A stretch of DNA of 64,000 nt from Streptomyces shenzhenensis. GTDB lineage: Bacteria > Actinomycetota > Actinomycetes > Streptomycetales > Streptomycetaceae. The stretch spans positions 186,001 to 250,000 of the forward strand of contig NZ_JAJONF010000005.1 of assembly GCF_021462265.1 (NCBI RefSeq), read 5' to 3'. Below the pieces are notes generated by a model that made no database searches, had not been told where the DNA came from, and saw nothing but the letters and a program-made list of their open reading frames with translations. Both the position numbers and the translations under genes were made by a program. Positions 57,128 to 64,000 of the stretch are shown here, piece after piece (positions within the stretch are counted from its first letter, which is position 1; each line of letters starts with the position of its first letter).

Positions 57128-58678
57128 ATGGTGAGTGCGGTGGGTGTGCCGCTCCGCTGGCTGACGCGACAGCAGGACCTGAGGCTGAGAGTCCTGGCGG
57201 GCCGAGGCAGCCTGGACCGGGACGTGGTCTGGGCACACAGCATCGAACTCACCGACCCCGCACGGTGGTTGAACGGTGGTGAGCTCGTGCTCACCACCGG
57301 GCTCCGGCTGGCGCCGGATCCGGCGGCCTGCCAGGACTACGTCGCCCGGCTCACGAAGGCCCAAGCGACGGCGATCGGCTTCGGGATCGGTCTGTCGCAC
57401 GAGCAGGTGCCCGAACCGCTCGTCGAAGCGGCCGAGGAGGCCGGGCTGCCGCTGCTGGAGGTGCCGCTGCCCACGCCGTTCCTGGCCGTGACCAAGGCGG
57501 TGATGGAACGCCTGGCCCAGCTGCAGTACGAGGGCCTCGCCCAGGCTTCGCGCATCCAGCCGCGGATGACCCGGGCCGCACTGCACGGCGGGGCCCAGGC
57601 CGTGGTGCGGGAACTGGCCGTCTCCACCCGCACGTCCGTCGTCCTGCTGGACCACGAGGGCCGGGCGCGCGCGGCCCATCCGCCCGGTGCCGGAGCGGCG
57701 GACGGCGGCCGGGGGACAGCACTGGCCGCGGCGGAGCGGGCGACGGCCGCGGCCGACTGCGACCAGGACGGAGTGACGGCCGTGCAGCAGGTCCGCGTGG
57801 GGCCACGGGTGCACGGCCGCCTGCTCCTGATGGCCGACCGCACCCTGACACCGGTCGACCATCTTCTGCTCGGGCACGCGGCGTCGCTGGTCGCCCTGGA
57901 GGCGGAGAAGCCGCTGCGGCTGCGCGATGAGCAGAACCATGTCAACGGCCTGTTCCTGCGCCTGCTGCTGGACGGGGCCGTCTCCGCCGCTGCCGGCCGG
58001 GAGTATCTGGCCGAGGGGGGATTTCCCGTCCGCGACGGCATCCGGGTCCTGGCGTTGCGCGGCGGCAGCCCCCGCCTGGCCCTCGAAGCCGTCGGGACGG
58101 AACTCGCCGAGCGCGGACTGCCCCTGTTCGGCCGGGTGTACGACAGTTGTGCCGCGGTACTGCTGCCCGCCGGGCACGCGGCCACGGCGCAGACGGTCGT
58201 GGACGGCGCGCGGGCCCGGCTCCGGCCGCGGCTGTCGGCCGGACTGAGCGCCCCGCACGATCTGGACGACGGGGCCGCGGCCTTGGCGGAAGCCCGCAAC
58301 GCCGCGTCGGTGGCCCGGACGCGGGGCGGCGGGGAGGTGGTGTCCTTCGAGTCGCTGGCCGGCCGGCTGCTGGCCGCCCTGCCGGAGACGAGACGGGTCC
58401 TCGCGACGCTGGCCGAGACGCGGCTCACGCCTCTCGCCGCACACGACACCGCGCACGGCACCGACCTTCTCGCGTCCCTGCGCGCCTTCCTGGAGCACAA
58501 CGGCGGATGGGAGGCGGCCGCCGCGGCGCTCGGCGTGCACCGGCACACTCTGCGCAGCCGCATGGAACGCGTGCGCGGTGTGCTGGGTGCGGATCTCGAC
58601 TCGGCCCATGTGCGCGCCGAACTGCTGATGGCGCTGTCCGCCTGGGAGGAGCCCGGCGACATCGGCCGCCGCGACTGA
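57128..58678 (+). CDS. PucR-family transcriptional regulator
   Basis: A 516-residue regulator. The N-terminal PucR sensor domain has VVWAHSIELTDPARWLNGGELVLTTGL (read in parts) and QATAIGFGIGLSHEQVPEPL; a GAF-like or GGDEF-related middle follows; the C-terminal helix-turn-helix is NGGWEAAAAALGVHRHTLRSR. PucR-like regulators in Streptomyces (EpuRI) control polyamine use, consistent with the amine-processing neighbours. GGAGG lies six bases before the ATG. It is convergent with the aminotransferase, eight bases between stops. Confidence 0.9.
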   Translation: MVSAVGVPLRWLTRQQDLRLRVLAGRGSLDRDVVWAHSIELTDPARWLNGGELVLTTGLRLAPDPAACQDYVARLTKAQATAIGFGIGLSHEQVPEPLVEAAEEAGLPLLEVPLPTPFLAVTKAVMERLAQLQYEGLAQASRIQPRMTRAALHGGAQAVVRELAVSTRTSVVLLDHEGRARAAHPPGAGAADGGRGTALAAAERATAAADCDQDGVTAVQQVRVGPRVHGRLLLMADRTLTPVDHLLLGHAASLVALEAEKPLRLRDEQNHVNGLFLRLLLDGAVSAAAGREYLAEGGFPVRDGIRVLALRGGSPRLALEAVGTELAERGLPLFGRVYDSCAAVLLPAGHAATAQTVVDGARARLRPRLSAGLSAPHDLDDGAAALAEARNAASVARTRGGGEVVSFESLAGRLLAALPETRRVLATLAETRLTPLAAHDTAHGTDLLASLRAFLEHNGGWEAAAAALGVHRHTLRSRMERVRGVLGADLDSAHVRAELLMALSAWEEPGDIGRRD

Positions 58679-58685
58679 CGGGCCA

Positions 58686-60062
58686 TCAGGCGGGCGGGGC
58701 GACTTCCGCGGCGACGGCGTCCCCGAGCACGGACAGTCCCTCCCGCAGCAGGGCGTCGGGGATCGACAGGGGCGGCAGGAACCGCAGGACGTTGCCGTAG
58801 CTGCCGGCGGTCAGGACGAGCAGCCCGTTCTCGTGGCAGCGCCTCGCGACGCGGGCCGCGAGATCGGGGGCGGGCACCCGGTCGCCCGTCGGCTCGACGA
58901 GTTCGATCGCGATCATCGCGCCCCGGCCGCGCACCTCGCCGATCTCCGGGTGCCGGTCGCCGAGTCCGGCGAGGGCTTCGAGCATGGTGTCGCCGATCTC
59001 CCGGGCACGCTCCAGCAGACCGTGGGTCTCGATCTCCTCGAAGACACCGAGCGCCGCCTCGCAGGCCACCGGGTTTCCGCTGAAGGTCCCGCCCAGACCG
59101 CCGGCCGGTACCGCGTCCATCAGCTCGGCGCGACCCGTGACCGCGCCCAGCGGCAGTCCGCCCGCGAGCCCCTTGGCCGTGGTGATCAGATCGGGCAGGA
59201 TCCCCTCGTGCTCGCAGGCGAACATCCGGCCGGTGCGGGCGATGCCGGCCTGGATCTCGTCGACGATCAGCAGGATGCCCCGGGCCCGGCAGATGCCGGC
59301 GACGCTGTCCAGGAACCCCGGGGCCGGAACGACGAAGCCGCCCTCGCCCTGGATCGGCTCCACCAGCACGGCGGCCACGTTCTCCGTGCCCACCTGCCTG
59401 TCCAGCAGGTCCGCGAGGGCGTACGCGGCCTCCTCGGCGCACCGGTCCGGGCCGGTGGGCCAGCGGTACGGGTAGGCCATCGGGGCCCGGTGGACCTCGG
59501 ACGGGAAGGGGCCGAAGCCCTGCTTGTAGGGCCTGTTCTTGGCGGTGAGGCCCATGGTGAGCAGCGTGCGGCCGTGGAAGGCGTGGTCGAAGACGACGAT
59601 CCCGGGCCGGCCGGTGGCGGCACGGGCGATCTTGACGGCGTTCTCCACGGCCTCCGCCCCGGAGTTGACCAGGATCGTGCGCTTCTCGCCGGGGACGGGT
59701 GCCAGCTCGTTCAGCTTCTCGCACACGTCGAGATAGGACGCGTACGGGTTGACCAGGAAGCACGTGTGGGTGAACCGGCGCAACTGCGCCGCCGCGCGCT
59801 CCGCCACCGCCGGGGCGGAGTTGCCCACCGTGGTCACCGCGATGCCGCTGCCGAAGTCGATGAAGGAGTTGCCGTCCGCGTCGACGATCACCCCGCCGCC
59901 GGCCGCGTCGACGAACACGGGCAGGCTCGCGCCGACTCCGGCCGGCACCAGCCGGCGCTGGCGGGCCAGCAGTTCACGGGAGCGTGGGCCGGGGATCTCA
60001 CTCACGACCCGCCGGACCTGTGCGAGATCGGGACCGCCGACCGGCCGGGAAGCACCGGACAT
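58686..60062 (-). CDS. gabT: Class III aminotransferase (4-aminobutyrate/5-aminovalerate type)
   Basis: A 458-residue PLP enzyme. NSGAEAVENAVKIARAATGR binds phosphate (~150), FDHAFHGRTLLTMGLT, VEPIQGEGGF, LIVDEIQAGIARTG (Asp for the pyridine N) and TTAKGLAGGLPLGAVTG with the PLP lysine. This is the GabT group, acting on GABA, 5-aminovalerate or beta-alanine. GGAGGAC precedes the ATG. It is divergent from the second aldehyde dehydrogenase, sharing the 206-base promoter region 60063-60268. Confidence 0.92.
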   Translation of the reverse strand: MSGASRPVGGPDLAQVRRVVSEIPGPRSRELLARQRRLVPAGVGASLPVFVDAAGGGVIVDADGNSFIDFGSGIAVTTVGNSAPAVAERAAAQLRRFTHTCFLVNPYASYLDVCEKLNELAPVPGEKRTILVNSGAEAVENAVKIARAATGRPGIVVFDHAFHGRTLLTMGLTAKNRPYKQGFGPFPSEVHRAPMAYPYRWPTGPDRCAEEAAYALADLLDRQVGTENVAAVLVEPIQGEGGFVVPAPGFLDSVAGICRARGILLIVDEIQAGIARTGRMFACEHEGILPDLITTAKGLAGGLPLGAVTGRAELMDAVPAGGLGGTFSGNPVACEAALGVFEEIETHGLLERAREIGDTMLEALAGLGDRHPEIGEVRGRGAMIAIELVEPTGDRVPAPDLAARVARRCHENGLLVLTAGSYGNVLRFLPPLSIPDALLREGLSVLGDAVAAEVAPPA

Positions 60063-60268
60063 GAATCGTCCTCCGGGGTGTGCAGGGATGGGAACGCCGA
60101 GCCAAGCACCACCGCCGGCCCACGGCCATGGACGGATCGGCGCGCTGTTCCCCTGCGGTGCTGGACATCTCGTCGAGTGCGCCGCCGTGCCGCCGGTGCC
60201 CAGAATGACCACCTCACGAGCCCCGACCGCCCACGGCGGCGGGTACGGACCGCAGGAAAGGAAGGCCC

Positions 60269-61774
60269 ATGCCACAGAGTGCGGGCGCGAGCGCGACGAC
60301 AGGTGGACTCTCCCGGTCCCCGCGGACCCTGCGCCACCTGGTCGCGGGGCAGTGGCGGTCCGGTGACGGCGACGAGTTCCTCGACGTCAGCCCGGCACGC
60401 CCGCACGAGACCGTGGCCGTGGGGCGCCTCGCCCAGGACCACGACCTGGACCAGGCCGTCACCGCCGCCCGGGACGCCTTCCCCCGATGGGCGGCCACCC
60501 CGCCCCACGCGCGCGGCCGGGTCCTGGACCGGGCCGCCGACGTCCTCGACGCGCACGCCGAGGACTGGGGCACCGAACTGTCCTGGGAGGAAGGCAAGAC
60601 CCGGGCCGAGGGCGTCGGCGAAGTACGGCGTGCCGCGGAGATCCTGCGCTACTACGCGAGCGAGGCGTCGCGCCCCGTCGGCGAGGTGTTCGCCTCACCG
60701 CGCCCCGGCGAGCAGATCCACGTGACGCACCGGCCGGTGGGCGTCGTCGCCGTGGTGACCCCTTTCAACTTCCCCGTCGCGATACCCGCCTGGAAGATCG
60801 CTCCCGCGCTCGGGTACGGCAACACCGTGGTGTGGAAGCCGGCCGGCCTCGTCCCGCTCCTGGCCGTACGGCTGGCCGAGGCGCTGGTCGAGGCGGGGCT
60901 GCCGGAAGGCGTCCTGTCCCTGCTGCTCGGGAACGGGGCCCTGGGCGGTCGCCTCGTCGGACATCCCGGCGTGGACGCGGTGACCTTCACCGGCTCGACC
61001 TCCGTCGGCCGGAGCCTGATCGCCGCGTGCGGCAGGCTGGCCCGCCCCGTCCAGACCGAGATGGGCGGCAAGAACGCGGCCGTCGTCCTGGCCGACGCCG
61101 ATCTGGAACTGGCGGCCGGCGAGGTACTGGCCGGAGCCTTCCGCTCCGCCGGCCAGAAGTGCACCGCGACCTCCCGGCTCGTCGTCCAGGAACCGGTCGC
61201 CGACAAGTTCCTCACCCTGCTGACCGAGCGTGTCTCGGCCCTGCGTGTCGGCGACCCGCTCGCGGAGGGCACGGAGATGGGGCCACTGGTCTCGCCCCAG
61301 GCCCGGGACGAGATCCACCAGGCGGTGGCCGACGGCGTCGCCCGCCCCGGCACGGACCTCCTGACCGGCGGGCGGACCTACGACGACGACCGCATGGCGG
61401 GCGCGTACCTGCAGCCGACCGTGGTCGAACTCGCGGGGGAGGACCCGCTGTGGCGCGAGGAACTGTTCGGCCCCGTGCTGTCCGTGCGCCGGGCCCGCGA
61501 TCTGGACGAGGCGCTCGCGCTCGCCGAGGACAGCGAGTTCGGGCTCTCCGCGGCCGTCTTCACCGACGACCTGCGCGCTGTGACCGCCGCCACCGAGCGG
61601 CTCGACGTCGGCGTGCTCCACATCAACTCCGAGACGGCGGGCGCCGATCCGCACGTGCCCTTCGGAGGATCGAAGCAGAGCGGGTACGGCCCCAAGGAAC
61701 AGGGCCGCGCGGCGCGGGAGTTCTTCACCCGGACCAGGACGGTGTACGTACGGGCGTCGGGAGCGGCCCGATGA
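60269..61774 (+). CDS. Semialdehyde-type aldehyde dehydrogenase (succinate/glutarate semialdehyde likely)
   Basis: A 501-residue ALDH: VVTPFNFPVAIPAWKIAPAL, FTGSTSVGRSLI, catalytic Glu in TEMGGKNAAVV, Cys in SAGQKCTATSRLVV, and PFGGSKQSGYGPKEQG. EMGGKN and KCTAT resemble the oxoglutarate/succinate-semialdehyde and ALDH groups for dicarboxylic semialdehydes. Directly coupled (ATGA) to the CoA-transferase gene, which argues that its product is a dicarboxylate to be activated, i.e. glutarate or succinate. Confidence 0.88.
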   Translation: MPQSAGASATTGGLSRSPRTLRHLVAGQWRSGDGDEFLDVSPARPHETVAVGRLAQDHDLDQAVTAARDAFPRWAATPPHARGRVLDRAADVLDAHAEDWGTELSWEEGKTRAEGVGEVRRAAEILRYYASEASRPVGEVFASPRPGEQIHVTHRPVGVVAVVTPFNFPVAIPAWKIAPALGYGNTVVWKPAGLVPLLAVRLAEALVEAGLPEGVLSLLLGNGALGGRLVGHPGVDAVTFTGSTSVGRSLIAACGRLARPVQTEMGGKNAAVVLADADLELAAGEVLAGAFRSAGQKCTATSRLVVQEPVADKFLTLLTERVSALRVGDPLAEGTEMGPLVSPQARDEIHQAVADGVARPGTDLLTGGRTYDDDRMAGAYLQPTVVELAGEDPLWREELFGPVLSVRRARDLDEALALAEDSEFGLSAAVFTDDLRAVTAATERLDVGVLHINSETAGADPHVPFGGSKQSGYGPKEQGRAAREFFTRTRTVYVRASGAAR

Positions 61775-62919
61775 CGGGGGAGGGGCCCCTGTCCGGTGTG
61801 CTGGTGGCCGACTTCGGACGCGTCCTGGCCGCCCCGTACGCCACCATGCTGCTGGCCGACCTCGGCGCCGACGTGATCAAGGTCGAGCACCCGGTGAACG
61901 GAGACGACACCCGGGCCTGGGGACCGCCCTACGCCCAGGGCGAAGCCACCTACTACCTGTCCGTCAACCGGAACAAGCGCTCCCTCGGCCTCGACCTGCG
62001 CGACGAGCGTGATCTGCGCCGGGCGACGGAACTGGTACGCAGGGCCGACGTCCTCTTCGAGAACTTCCGGCCCGGCACCATGGACAGGTACGGCCTCGGC
62101 TACGACCGGGCCCGCGAACTCAATCCCGGGCTGGTCTACTGCTCGATCACCGGCTTCGGGGCGGGGGCGGGAGCCGCGCTGCCCGGCTACGACCTGCTGA
62201 TCCAGGCCGTCGGCGGCCTGATGAGCGTCACCGGGCCGGCGCCCGGGGAACCCGTCAAAACAGGCGTGGCCCTGGTGGACGTCCTGACCGGACTGCACTC
62301 GGCGATCGGAGTCCTGGCCGCGTTGCGGCACCGCGAGACCTCCGGGGCCGGCCAGCACGTCCAGGTCGACCTCCTGTCCTGCCTGCTGTCCAGCATGGTC
62401 AACCAGGCAGGCGGCTACACCCTGGCCGGCCAGGTGCCCGGCATCCTCGGCAACCGCCACCCGTCGATCGCGCCGTACGAGACCTTCCCCGCGAAGGACC
62501 GCCCGCTGGTCATCGCCGTCGGCAACGACCGGCAGTTCGCCGCCCTGTGCCAGGGCCTGGACGCACCGGACCTGATCGACGATCCTCGCTTCGCCACCAA
62601 CGCGGACCGGGTCGCACACGTCGACGAACTCGCCGCGCGGATCCGCGAGCCGCTGGCCAGGAGGACCGCGGCCGACTGGTTCGACCGCCTCACCCCGCTG
62701 GGTGTGCCCTGCGGCCCGGTCAACGACCTCGCGCAGGCCTTCGACCTCGCCGAAACACTCGGACTGGGCCCGCGCGCCGCGGTCCCCGGGCTGGACGGCG
62801 CCCCACTCCAGCTGGTGGCCAACCCGATCGGCCTGTCCCGCACACCGCCGCGCTACGAACGCCGACCGCCACGACTCGGCGAACACACCGAGGACCTCAC
62901 GGCCTGGCTGGATTCCTGA
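61771..62919 (+). CDS. CaiB/BaiF family CoA-transferase (glutarate CoA-transferase likely)
   Basis: A 382-residue class III CoA-transferase: LVADFGRVLAAPYATMLLADLGADVIKVEHP (read in parts) at the start, with the conserved catalytic Asp in the ENFRPGTMDRYGL block (Asp near residue 97-99 in the family), SITGFG, and GNRHPSIAPYETFPAKD. The family includes the human glutarate CoA-transferase SUGCT. Lying between a semialdehyde dehydrogenase and a glutaryl-CoA dehydrogenase, glutarate is the best-supported substrate. Four-base overlap with the ALDH gene. Confidence 0.88.
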   Translation: MTGEGPLSGVLVADFGRVLAAPYATMLLADLGADVIKVEHPVNGDDTRAWGPPYAQGEATYYLSVNRNKRSLGLDLRDERDLRRATELVRRADVLFENFRPGTMDRYGLGYDRARELNPGLVYCSITGFGAGAGAALPGYDLLIQAVGGLMSVTGPAPGEPVKTGVALVDVLTGLHSAIGVLAALRHRETSGAGQHVQVDLLSCLLSSMVNQAGGYTLAGQVPGILGNRHPSIAPYETFPAKDRPLVIAVGNDRQFAALCQGLDAPDLIDDPRFATNADRVAHVDELAARIREPLARRTAADWFDRLTPLGVPCGPVNDLAQAFDLAETLGLGPRAAVPGLDGAPLQLVANPIGLSRTPPRYERRPPRLGEHTEDLTAWLDS

Positions 62920-62971
62920 CACCGGTCACCGGCCCCGTCAAACGATCACCATCAACCCCCTGGAGCACACC

Positions 62972-64000
62972 ATGAGCGGCGGCAAGCCGATGACGGACCC
63001 CCTCGACCTGCTCGACATCTCCTCCGTCCTCACCGAGGAGGAGCGCGAGATCCAGGCCACCGTCGCCAGGTTCCTCGCCGACCGGGTCCGCCCGCACATC
63101 GGCGAGTGGTTCGAGAACGCCCACTTCGCCCGGGAACTCGCCCCTGAACTCGGCAAGCTGGGGGTCCTCGGCATGCACCTGGAAGGCTACGGCTGCGCCG
63201 GCACCAACGCCGTCAGCTACGGCCTCGCCTGTCTGGAACTGGAGGCCGCCGACTCGGGCTTCCGCAGCTTCGTCTCCGTCCAGGGTTCGCTGTCCATGTT
63301 CTCCATCTGGAAGTGGGGCTCGGAGGAACAGAAGCAGGAATGGCTGCCCCGGCTCGCCGCCGGCGAGGCGATCGGCTGCTTCGGCCTGACCGAGCCCGAC
63401 TTCGGCAGCAACCCGTCCGGGATGCGCACGAAGGCGGTCCGGGACGGCGACGACTGGATCCTCAACGGTTCCAAGATGTGGATCACCAACGGCGGCATCG
63501 CGGACGTGGCCACCGTCTGGGCGCAGACCGAGGACGGCGTCCGCGGGTTCCTCGTGCCGCGCGGCACGCCCGGCTTCACCACCCAGGACATCAAGCAGAA
63601 GATGTCCCTGCGTGCCTCCGTCACCTCGGAGCTGTACTTCGACGACGTACGGTTGCCCGAGTCCGCGCGGCTGCCGCACGCGCAGGGTCTGCGCGGCCCG
63701 CTGTCCTGCCTGAACGAGGCCCGCTTCGGCATCCTCTTCGGAGCCGTCGGAGCCGCCCGTGACTCGCTGCGGTCCGCGATCGAGTACGCCGACGCCCGCG
63801 TCCAGTTCGACCGGCCGATCAGCGCCTTCCAGCTCACCCAGAAGAAGCTTGCCGACATGAGCGTCTCCCTGGGCGGCGCCGCCCTCCTCGCCCTGCACCT
63901 GGGCCGTCTGAAGGACCAGGGCCGCATCCGCGCCGAACAGATCAGCGTCGGCAAGCTCAACAACGTCCGCGAGGCGATCGCCATCGCCCGTGAGTGCCGC
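62972..64000 (+). CDS. gcdH: Glutaryl-CoA dehydrogenase-like acyl-CoA dehydrogenase (partial)
   Basis: The first 343 residues are in the window; the C-terminus is cut off. LEGYGCAGTNAVSYGL is the GcdH signature (the family has GYGCAG), FGLTEPDFGSNPSGMRT and KMWITNGGIADV are FAD-contact blocks, and QFDRPISAFQLTQKKLADM matches the family end. It would convert glutaryl-CoA to crotonyl-CoA and CO2. The catalytic Glu lies near the end of the family and cannot be checked here. Gap to the previous gene 52 bases; TGGAG precedes the ATG. Confidence 0.88.
   Translation, partial: MSGGKPMTDPLDLLDISSVLTEEEREIQATVARFLADRVRPHIGEWFENAHFARELAPELGKLGVLGMHLEGYGCAGTNAVSYGLACLELEAADSGFRSFVSVQGSLSMFSIWKWGSEEQKQEWLPRLAAGEAIGCFGLTEPDFGSNPSGMRTKAVRDGDDWILNGSKMWITNGGIADVATVWAQTEDGVRGFLVPRGTPGFTTQDIKQKMSLRASVTSELYFDDVRLPESARLPHAQGLRGPLSCLNEARFGILFGAVGAARDSLRSAIEYADARVQFDRPISAFQLTQKKLADMSVSLGGAALLALHLGRLKDQGRIRAEQISVGKLNNVREAIAIARECR

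Noticed and set aside
1..64000. tRNA, rRNA, riboswitch, transposase, integrase or attachment site
   Set aside because: Looked for by eye; no cloverleaf-like, rRNA-like or recombinase sequence was recognised. A tRNAscan or Rfam run would be decisive.

Overview
The window is high-GC actinobacterial DNA and almost certainly Streptomyces. It shows GGAGG-type ribosome binding sites, frequent GTG starts, many ATGA/TGATG gene overlaps, extreme third-position GC bias in the coding frames, Streptomyces-restricted families (DUF6479, F420-dependent LLM oxidoreductases, xylanase-axeA pair, PucR and GlxA regulators), a dispersed Streptomyces-type intergenic repeat and a rare TTA (bldA-type) codon. Gene content is accessory or catabolic rather than core: I see no rRNA, tRNA, CRISPR, transposase or phage gene.

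Layout. (1) 1-3.4 kb, minus strand: a D-2-hydroxyacid dehydrogenase cut by the left edge, an isochorismatase-fold hydrolase and an F420-dependent oxidoreductase. (2) 3.4-13 kb: a stress-type island. Its genes are an unknown-nucleotidyltransferase-BON-metallophosphoesterase cassette, an orphan cytochrome b facing a ctaD/ctaF pair, a DUF6479 protein, a hemerythrin, a SRPBCC protein and two unknowns. Several are preceded by GNNT-N14/15-GGGTAC, the reported Streptomyces SigB-type promoter. (3) 13-20.4 kb: MFS exporter, secreted PAF-acetylhydrolase-like hydrolase, glutathione-independent formaldehyde dehydrogenase, MMPL transporter, and two 3' gene relics. (4) 20.4-33.4 kb: three RsbU/SpoIIE-type phosphatases (one fused to an anti-sigma-type ATPase), a xylanase-acetylxylan esterase operon, a TPR protein, and a membrane protein next to a Ser/Thr kinase. 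(5) 33.9-42.2 kb: secreted ThuA-ricin protein, MFS relic, solitary GAPDH, GlxA-type regulator, small membrane protein, FAD monooxygenase, and a LacI repressor divergent from a GH5 glycanase with three matching operators.

(6) 42.4-51.8 kb: phenylacetate catabolism. paaK-paaI diverge from thiolase-crotonase-hydroxyacyl-CoA dehydrogenase, then paaABCDE. Two copies of one palindrome (AACCGA-N8-TCGGTT), one in the divergent region and one in front of paaA, suggest one unlinked TetR-type repressor controls all three transcripts. (7) 52-64 kb: amine/amino-acid catabolism: soluble cache-domain protein, FadR-type GntR regulator, amino acid permease, aldehyde dehydrogenase, PucR regulator, class III aminotransferase, second aldehyde dehydrogenase, CaiB-family CoA-transferase and a glutaryl-CoA dehydrogenase-like enzyme cut by the right edge. 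The last four fit 5-aminovalerate to glutarate to glutaryl-CoA to crotonyl-CoA.

The most interesting themes are the SigB-like promoter cluster over an orphan respiratory module, the conserved unknown cassette at 3.5-5.6 kb, the linked GntR/cache pair next to the amine/glutarate genes, and three 3'-end gene relics at gene junctions. All function calls rest on reading translations and motifs; no search was run.
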